A stretch of DNA of 38,064 nt from an uncultured Prevotella sp. (lineage in GTDB: Bacteria; Bacteroidota; Bacteroidia; Bacteroidales; Bacteroidaceae). Below, one piece after another: positions 33,611 through 38,064 of this stretch (the stretch's first letter is position 1; each line of letters starts with the position of its first letter). The notes below the pieces were generated by a model that was not told the DNA's origin, made no database searches, and saw nothing but the letters and a program-made list of their open reading frames with translations. Made by a program: the position numbers and the translations under genes. Where the stretch lies: assembly GCA_900556465.1 (NCBI GenBank), contig USPK01000007.1, positions 1-38,064 on the forward strand, read 5' to 3'.

Positions 33611-33618
33611 CAAAGGTA
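33611..33618 (-). promoter_or_regulatory. -7 box TACCTTTG upstream of rsmF
   Basis: TACCTTTG on the minus strand lies about 50 bases before the rsmF start. No -33 TTG is evident. Confidence 0.5.
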
Positions 33619-33747
33619 AGGATAAAAATCGGGCCCGCCGCCCTTCGGACGGGGAAAAGCGCGCCGCGGCCCGTCCGTCCGCCGCGCCGGCCCGTCGGCC
33701 GCCGCGCGGGAATTAGGGGCGGAAATCCCGGGCCGGTTTCCGTCGCT

Positions 33748-33806
33748 ACGGGGCTAAGGCCCGTAAAAACTGGAATAGGCCCAGTTTTTTCTGGGCTAAG
33801 GCCCGT
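33748..33806 (-). repeat. 59-bp intergenic palindromic element, copy R6
   Basis: This copy lies in the 446-base divergent gap between rsmF and the flavin reductase-like gene. Its two end units read the same way (GGGGCTAAGGCCCGT and TGGGCTAAGGCCCGT). On the minus strand GAAAC (complement of 33736-33740) is 8-12 bases beyond the element. A 16-base perfect inverted repeat (33671-33686 and 33849-33864) brackets it. Confidence 0.88.
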
Positions 33807-33951
33807 GGCGCGGCCGCCGCTCCGCCTTGCGCCTCCGCCCGGCCCCGTCGCGGCGGACGGACGGCCTCGGGCCGCGTGGGCAGGCCCCGGCCGCCGGCGG
33901 CCAGTGCGGCCGGACGGTTTGCAACGGGCCGAAAAAACGTCCCGTTTTGTT

Positions 33952-33981
33952 TTGTTCTTTCCCCGTCATGCGCTATCTTTG
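33952..33981 (+). promoter_or_regulatory. Bacteroidetes-type promoter of the flavin reductase-MerR-radA cluster
   Basis: TTG (33952-33954), a 19-base spacer and TATCTTTG (33974-33981) match the consensus. The ATG lies 26 bases downstream. Confidence 0.75.
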
Positions 33982-34007
33982 CCTATTCATCTCAAAAATC
34001 CTGCGAT

Positions 34008-34517
34008 ATGAAAAAATGCGACATCGCCCGTCTGGGTAGCGAGGACCTCATTCGCGACATCAGCCGGGAGTATATGCTCATCGCGGCCGGTACGCCGGAC
34101 CGTTTCAACATGATGACGGCTTCCTGGGGCGGTATGGGCTACCTCTGGGGGCAGCCGGTGGCTTTCGTCTTCATCAGGCCCGAGCGCTACACCTTCGGTT
34201 TCGTGGAGCGCGAGCCGCGTTTCACGCTCTCGTTCCTCGGGGAGCAGCACCGCGACATCCTTAATTACTGCGGCACGCACTCGGGCCGCGACGGCGACAA
34301 GGCAGCCGCTACCGGCCTGGTGCCCGTGGCGACGGAGCTGGGCAGCGTGGGCTTCGAACAGGCCCGCCTGACGTTGGAATGCCGAAAGCTCTACCGCACC
34401 GACCTCCGCCCCGAGGAGTTCGTGGACCGGGCGGCGCTCGAGCGCTGGTACAACGACCGGCCCGGCGGCTCGTTCCACGCGGTCTACGTAGCGGCCATCG
34501 AGAACGTTTACGAGTAA
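34008..34517 (+). CDS. Flavin reductase-like protein (FMN-binding split barrel)
   Basis: This 169-residue protein resembles the flavin reductase-like family. Its N-terminal part includes YMLIAAGTPDRFNMMTASWG (43-ish region start), VAFVFIRPERYTFGFVE and RFTLSFLGEQHRDILNYCG, a common pattern for the FMN-binding split barrel. Family members reduce flavin with NAD(P)H or simply bind FMN; the substrate is unknown. The start at 34008 follows a strong promoter; a longer frame opening 44 codons upstream would run through that promoter and is rejected. MerR follows after 55 bases. Confidence 0.88.
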   Translation: MKKCDIARLGSEDLIRDISREYMLIAAGTPDRFNMMTASWGGMGYLWGQPVAFVFIRPERYTFGFVEREPRFTLSFLGEQHRDILNYCGTHSGRDGDKAAATGLVPVATELGSVGFEQARLTLECRKLYRTDLRPEEFVDRAALERWYNDRPGGSFHAVYVAAIENVYE

Positions 34518-34572
34518 CCCAACCGCCGGCGGGCGGCCCGCGCCGCGCTCCGGCACTGCGACTGACGACGAT

Positions 34573-34920
34573 ATGGCTCTGAACACGGACAAGGACTTGA
34601 AGCTCTACTACTCCATTAGTGAAGTGGCCGAGATGTTCGGCGTGAAGGAGACGCTCCTCCGCTTCTGGGAGAAAGAGTTCCCGCAAATCGCGCCCAAGAA
34701 AACGGGCCGCAACATCCGGCGCTATACGAAGGAGGACATAGAGGAGGTGCGCCTCGTTTACAACCTGGTCAAGGTGCGCGGACTCAAGATAGCGGCTGCG
34801 CGCGAGGTATTGAAGAAAAACAAGGAGGGCACGGTGCAGACCGTCGAAGTGGTGGAACGCCTGCAGGCCGTCAGGGCCGAACTGGTGGAACTGCGCCGCG
34901 CGCTCAGCGAACTGGAATAG
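34573..34920 (+). CDS. MerR-family transcriptional regulator
   Basis: This 115-residue protein has a winged-helix MerR DNA-binding domain: YYSISEVAEMFGVKETLLRFWEKEF (residues about 12-36 in part), NIRRYTKEDIEEVRLVYNLV, and then a short C-terminal coiled coil (VERLQAVRAELVELRRALSEL). No effector domain or Cys metal site follows, so it belongs to the minimal MerR type that Bacteroidales often place beside housekeeping genes. Its stop is followed after one base by the radA ATG, which suggests translational coupling. Its targets are unknown. Confidence 0.9.
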   Translation: MALNTDKDLKLYYSISEVAEMFGVKETLLRFWEKEFPQIAPKKTGRNIRRYTKEDIEEVRLVYNLVKVRGLKIAAAREVLKKNKEGTVQTVEVVERLQAVRAELVELRRALSELE

Positions 34921-34921
34921 C

Positions 34922-36301
34922 ATGGCAAAGGATAAGACCGTTTATGTCTGCTCCAATTGCGGGCAGGAGTCGCCCAAGTGGGTGGGCCGCTGCCCCGCCT
35001 GCGGAGAGTGGAACACGTATCGGGAACTGACCGTCCACCCCGCGGCGCCCTCGGCCCGCAGGGGGAGCGGCGTCCTGGCCGCACAGGCGGGCCGCACGCC
35101 CCAGCCCGTGCCCCTCTCGCAAGTGGAGGCGACGGCCGAGGCCCGCATCGACACGCACGACGCCGAGTTGAACCGCGTGCTGGGCGGCGGGCTGGTGCCC
35201 GGTTCGCTGGTCCTGCTGGGCGGCGAACCGGGCATCGGCAAGTCTACGCTACTGCTCCAGACCGTGCTCCGCATGCCCGAGCGCCGCGTGCTCTATGTCA
35301 GCGGCGAGGAGAGCGAGCGGCAAATCAAGCTGCGCGCCGACCGTCTGCCCGACCATAGGGCCGACTGCCTGCTGGTCTGCGAGACGCGGCTCGAGCAGAT
35401 ATTCGCCGACATCCGCAATACGGCCCCCGACGTCGTTGTCATTGACTCCATCCAGACCATCAGTTCCGAGAGCGTCGACTCCTCGCCCGGTTCCGTCACG
35501 CAGGTACGCGAGTGCGCCGCCGCCCTGCTCAAGTTCGCCAAGGAAAGCAGCGTGCCCGTCGTCCTCGTAGGGCACATCACGAAGGAAGGCAGCCTGGCCG
35601 GCCCGAAAGTGCTGGAGCACATCGTCGACGCCGTCTTGCAGTTCGAGGGCGACCGCCACTATTTCTACCGCATACTGCGGAGCGTGAAGAACCGCTTCGG
35701 CTCGACCGACGAACTGGGCATCTACGAAATGGGCGGCACCGGCCTGCGCGCCGTCGACAATCCGTCCGAACTCCTCCTGACGGGCCGCGAGGACGCCCTG
35801 AGCGGCATCGCCGTGGCCGCCACCGTCGAGGGCGCGCGCCCGTTCCTCATCGAGACGCAAGCCCTCGTCTCGACCGCGGCCTACGGGACGCCGCAACGCT
35901 CCGCGACGGGCTTCGACCTGCGCCGGCTCAACATGCTGCTGGCCGTACTCGAGAAGCGCGTGGGCTTCAAGCTGACGCAGAAGGACGTATTCCTCAACAT
36001 CGCCGGCGGCTTGCGCGTGACCGACCCCGCCATCGACCTTTCCGTCATCGCGGCCGTGCTCTCCAGCAACGTAGACACGGCGACCGACCGCGGCGTCTGC
36101 ATGACGGGCGAAGTAGGCCTGAGCGGAGAGATACGGCCCGTGACGCGCATTGCCCAGCGCGTGAGCGAGGCGCAAAAGCTCGGCTTCGGACGCATCCTGG
36201 TGCCCGAAACCAACCTCAAGGGCCTCGACACGGCCCGTTACACCATCGACATCGTGCCCGTGCGCCGCGTCGAACAGGCCCTGCGCGAGCTCTTCGGCTG
36301 A
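34922..36301 (+). CDS. radA: DNA repair protein RadA
   Basis: This 459-residue RecA-like ATPase promotes branch migration in homologous recombination. It has the zinc finger C10-x2-C13-x10-C24-x2-C27, Walker A GEPGIGKS (101-108), VVVIDSIQT for Walker B, the RadA-specific KNRFG (256-260), and a C-terminal Lon-protease-like domain with GGLRVTDPAIDLSV and GEVGLSGEIRPV. Length and order are standard. It is coupled to the preceding MerR gene by a one-base gap and is followed after 43 bases by the COG2509 flavoprotein gene. Confidence 0.97.
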   Translation: MAKDKTVYVCSNCGQESPKWVGRCPACGEWNTYRELTVHPAAPSARRGSGVLAAQAGRTPQPVPLSQVEATAEARIDTHDAELNRVLGGGLVPGSLVLLGGEPGIGKSTLLLQTVLRMPERRVLYVSGEESERQIKLRADRLPDHRADCLLVCETRLEQIFADIRNTAPDVVVIDSIQTISSESVDSSPGSVTQVRECAAALLKFAKESSVPVVLVGHITKEGSLAGPKVLEHIVDAVLQFEGDRHYFYRILRSVKNRFGSTDELGIYEMGGTGLRAVDNPSELLLTGREDALSGIAVAATVEGARPFLIETQALVSTAAYGTPQRSATGFDLRRLNMLLAVLEKRVGFKLTQKDVFLNIAGGLRVTDPAIDLSVIAAVLSSNVDTATDRGVCMTGEVGLSGEIRPVTRIAQRVSEAQKLGFGRILVPETNLKGLDTARYTIDIVPVRRVEQALRELFG

Positions 36302-36344
36302 GGGGCCTGCGCTTTTTTACATTACGACCAATACATTCCGGAAT

Positions 36345-37970
36345 ATGAGAAAAGACCTCCAAATCCGCGTGACGCCCGACGTGGCCTACGAGCCCGGGCG
36401 TCTGCGCCAGTACGTGGCGCGCGAGGAAGGCATCGACGTGCGCACCATCACGGCCCTGAAGGTGCGCCGCCGCAGCATCGACGCGCGGCAACGCACCGTC
36501 TACGTCAACCTTGCCCTCGAGTTGTTCGTCAACGAGGCGCCGCCGGCCGCCGACTTTGAGCCCGTGGCCTACGGCGATGTGTCGGGGCGCCCCGCCGTAG
36601 TCGTGGTGGGCGCCGGGCCGGGCGGACTGTTTGCCGCCCTGCGGCTCATCGAGCTCGGGCTGCGCCCCGTCGTCCTGGAGCGGGGGAAAGACGTGCACGA
36701 ACGCCGTCGCGACATCGCCCGCATCTCGCGCGAGCACCACGTGGACGGGGAGAGCAACTACGCCTTCGGCGAGGGCGGGGCGGGGGCCTATTCCGACGGC
36801 AAGCTCTATACGCGCAGCAAGAAGCGGGGGAATGTGGAGAAAATCCTTCGCGTGTTCTGTCAGCACGGGGCTTCGCCCGACATCCTCTGCGACGCTCATC
36901 CGCACATCGGGACCGACCGCCTGCCGCGCATCATCGAGGCCATGCGCGAGCAGATCAGGCGCTCGGGCGGCGAGGTCCATTTCCAGACCCGCGTGGACGC
37001 ACTCCTCGACGACGGGCAGCGGGTGACGGGCGTCGTGACGGCGGACGGCCGCGAGTTCCACGGTCCCGTCATCCTGGCCACCGGGCATTCGGCCCGCGAC
37101 GTCTATCGCTACCTCCACCGCTCCGGCGTGGAGCTCGAGGAGAAAGGCATCGCCGTCGGCGTCCGCCTGGAGCACCCGGCGCAGCTCATAGACGCCATCC
37201 AGTATCACCGTCGCGAAGGACGCGGACGCTGGCTTCCCGCAGCCGAGTACAGTTACGTGGCGCAGTGCGGCGGACGCGGCGTGTACAGCTTCTGTATGTG
37301 TCCGGGCGGTTTCGTAGTCCCCGCGGCCAGCGGGCCGGAGCAGGTGGTGGTCAACGGTATGAGCCCCGCGGCCCGCTCTTCGGCCTGGAGCAATTCCGGT
37401 ATGGTGGTCGAGACGCGGCCCGAGGACCTGGACGGCGGGCTGGCGCCCTACATGCGCCAGGCCCTGGCCGACGAGGCCTTTGCCGCGGGGCGTGAGGACT
37501 ATGCGAATCCCGGCAACCCGTTGCGCCTGATGTATTTCCAGGAGGCCTTGGAGCGTGACGCCTGGGCCCAGGCCGGCCGGCGGCAGACGGCGCCCGCGCA
37601 GCGCATGGCCGATTTTGTGAACCGCCGGCTCAGTTACGATTTGCCCCGCTCCAGTTATTCGCCCGGTCTGCTCTCTTCGCCGCTCCACTTCTGGTTGCCC
37701 GCTTTCGTCGCGGACCGTTTGCGCGAAGGCTTCCAGACGTTCGGCCGCCGCAGTCACGGTTTCCTGACCAACGAGGCCTGCGTCATAGCTGTCGAGACCC
37801 GTACCTCTTCGCCCGTTCGCATACCGCGCGAGGCCGGGACGTTGCACCACGTCAGCCGCGCCGGGCTCTATCCCTGCGGCGAGGGAGCCGGTTACGCCGG
37901 CGGCATAGTCTCGGCCGCCATCGACGGCGAACGCTGTGCCGAGGCCGTGGCCGCCGCCTGCGGGGCATAG
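36345..37970 (+). CDS. FAD-dependent oxidoreductase, COG2509 type
   Basis: This 541-residue protein belongs to a widespread group of uncharacterised FAD-dependent dehydrogenases. The N-terminal 75 residues form the small alpha/beta domain typical of the group (RQYVAREEGID, ITALKVRRRSIDAR). The Rossmann FAD motif is VVVVGAGPGGLFAALRLIE (85-103), with GAGPGG at 89-94. FGEGGAGAYSDGKLYTR, ILATGHSARDVY and CPGGFVVPAASG are group motifs. The C-terminus GLYPCGEGAGYAGGIVSAAIDG closes the FAD site. Its substrate is unknown. It is the last gene of the plus-strand cluster and ends before a hairpin formed by repeat R7. Confidence 0.92.
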   Translation: MRKDLQIRVTPDVAYEPGRLRQYVAREEGIDVRTITALKVRRRSIDARQRTVYVNLALELFVNEAPPAADFEPVAYGDVSGRPAVVVVGAGPGGLFAALRLIELGLRPVVLERGKDVHERRRDIARISREHHVDGESNYAFGEGGAGAYSDGKLYTRSKKRGNVEKILRVFCQHGASPDILCDAHPHIGTDRLPRIIEAMREQIRRSGGEVHFQTRVDALLDDGQRVTGVVTADGREFHGPVILATGHSARDVYRYLHRSGVELEEKGIAVGVRLEHPAQLIDAIQYHRREGRGRWLPAAEYSYVAQCGGRGVYSFCMCPGGFVVPAASGPEQVVVNGMSPAARSSAWSNSGMVVETRPEDLDGGLAPYMRQALADEAFAAGREDYANPGNPLRLMYFQEALERDAWAQAGRRQTAPAQRMADFVNRRLSYDLPRSSYSPGLLSSPLHFWLPAFVADRLREGFQTFGRRSHGFLTNEACVIAVETRTSSPVRIPREAGTLHHVSRAGLYPCGEGAGYAGGIVSAAIDGERCAEAVAAACGA

Positions 37971-38022
37971 GCACGGGGCGCCGGCCACAGTCGGTCCGTC
38001 GGGTGGCCCGAGGTCGGCCGGA

Positions 38023-38064
38023 ACGGGGCTAAGGCTCGTAGCGACGGGCCTTAGCCCCGTTTTT
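38023..38064 (+). repeat. Partial or variant copy R7, also a likely terminator
   Basis: Two inverted 17-base units (38023-38039 and 38044-38060), one with a G-U pair, form a stem with loop AGCG. The window ends in five T residues (38060-38064) directly after the stem. This is a good intrinsic terminator for the COG2509 gene, built from the same 17-mer as the 59-bp elements. The window edge hides whether a full 59-bp element starts at 38044. Confidence 0.8.

Noticed and set aside
33876..34007. A 44-codon N-terminal extension of the flavin reductase-like protein
   Set aside because: It covers the TTG-TATCTTTG promoter and reads as low-complexity sequence.
31192..34011. A 939-codon open frame on the plus strand opposite prmA and rsmF
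   Set aside because: It is a high-G+C antisense shadow. Its product is Arg/Gly/His-rich with no domain, while the minus-strand genes have full family motifs.
1..38064. The 59-bp repeats as a CRISPR array
   Set aside because: The copies are kilobases apart with no spacers between them and no cas genes in the window.
1..38064. Prophage, integrated element or defence island
   Set aside because: No integrase, transposase, phage structural gene, restriction or toxin-antitoxin motif is seen. Every long gene has a housekeeping, envelope or glycan-related assignment except one unknown exported protein.

Overview
The window looks like chromosomal DNA from a high-G+C member of the Bacteroidales. The evidence is: promoters of the Bacteroidetes type (TTG about 18-20 bases before TAnnTTTG) in front of many genes, little sign of Shine-Dalgarno sites, secreted glycosidases and a Ser-type sulfatase, menaquinone synthesis (MenA), a methylmalonyl-CoA carboxyltransferase operon, and a RecJ/RecQ pair of Bacteroidales style. 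Genus cannot be settled from the sequence; Prevotellaceae or a relative is a guess. Gene density is normal and I see no phage, plasmid, insertion sequence, CRISPR array or toxin-antitoxin module.

Layout: (1) 1-4000, recJ-recQ on the minus strand, with an 84-bp tandem duplication across the recQ stop codon. (2) 4145-6502, a secreted GH95-like glycosidase. (3) 6900-10216, tRNA-Ser(GGA), then thyA-folA-5'-nucleotidase as a compact operon. (4) 10403-13941, tdk-ABC ATPase-topB as a second minus-strand operon. (5) 14289-15820, a secreted two-lobed aspartic protease facing a DnaQ-like exonuclease. (6) 15989-19858, a 1289-residue GH31 enzyme with FN3, CBM32-like, dockerin-like and cohesin-like modules. 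(7) 20463-22835, carboxyltransferase, a small OadG-tail-like protein and a biotin carrier. (8) 23023-26251, GH20 hexosaminidase, menA and a small metallophosphoesterase. (9) 26297-28366, a MATE transporter with a cytidylate-kinase-like protein. (10) 28675-31117, a sulfatase and a Bacteroidales-type protein of unknown function. (11) 31231-33561, rsmF-like methyltransferase and prmA. (12) 34008-37970, flavin reductase-like protein, MerR regulator, radA and a COG2509 flavoprotein.

Functional threads: DNA repair and topology (recJ, recQ, topB, radA, dnaQ-like); thymidylate and nucleotide metabolism (thyA, folA, tdk, 5'-nucleotidase, cytidylate-kinase-like); and scattered secreted glycan-degrading enzymes (GH95, GH31, GH20, sulfatase) whose predicted activities suit host mucin-type O-glycans, although no SusC/SusD pair lies here.

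The most unusual signal is not a gene. Six intergenic copies of an element of exactly 59 bp, plus a truncated or variant seventh at the right edge, are spread over the window. Each is built as 21+21+17 bases from a quasi-palindromic 17-mer, and four copies carry GAAAC at the same distance from one end. It looks like a REP-like or MITE-like family, and I know of no name for it.
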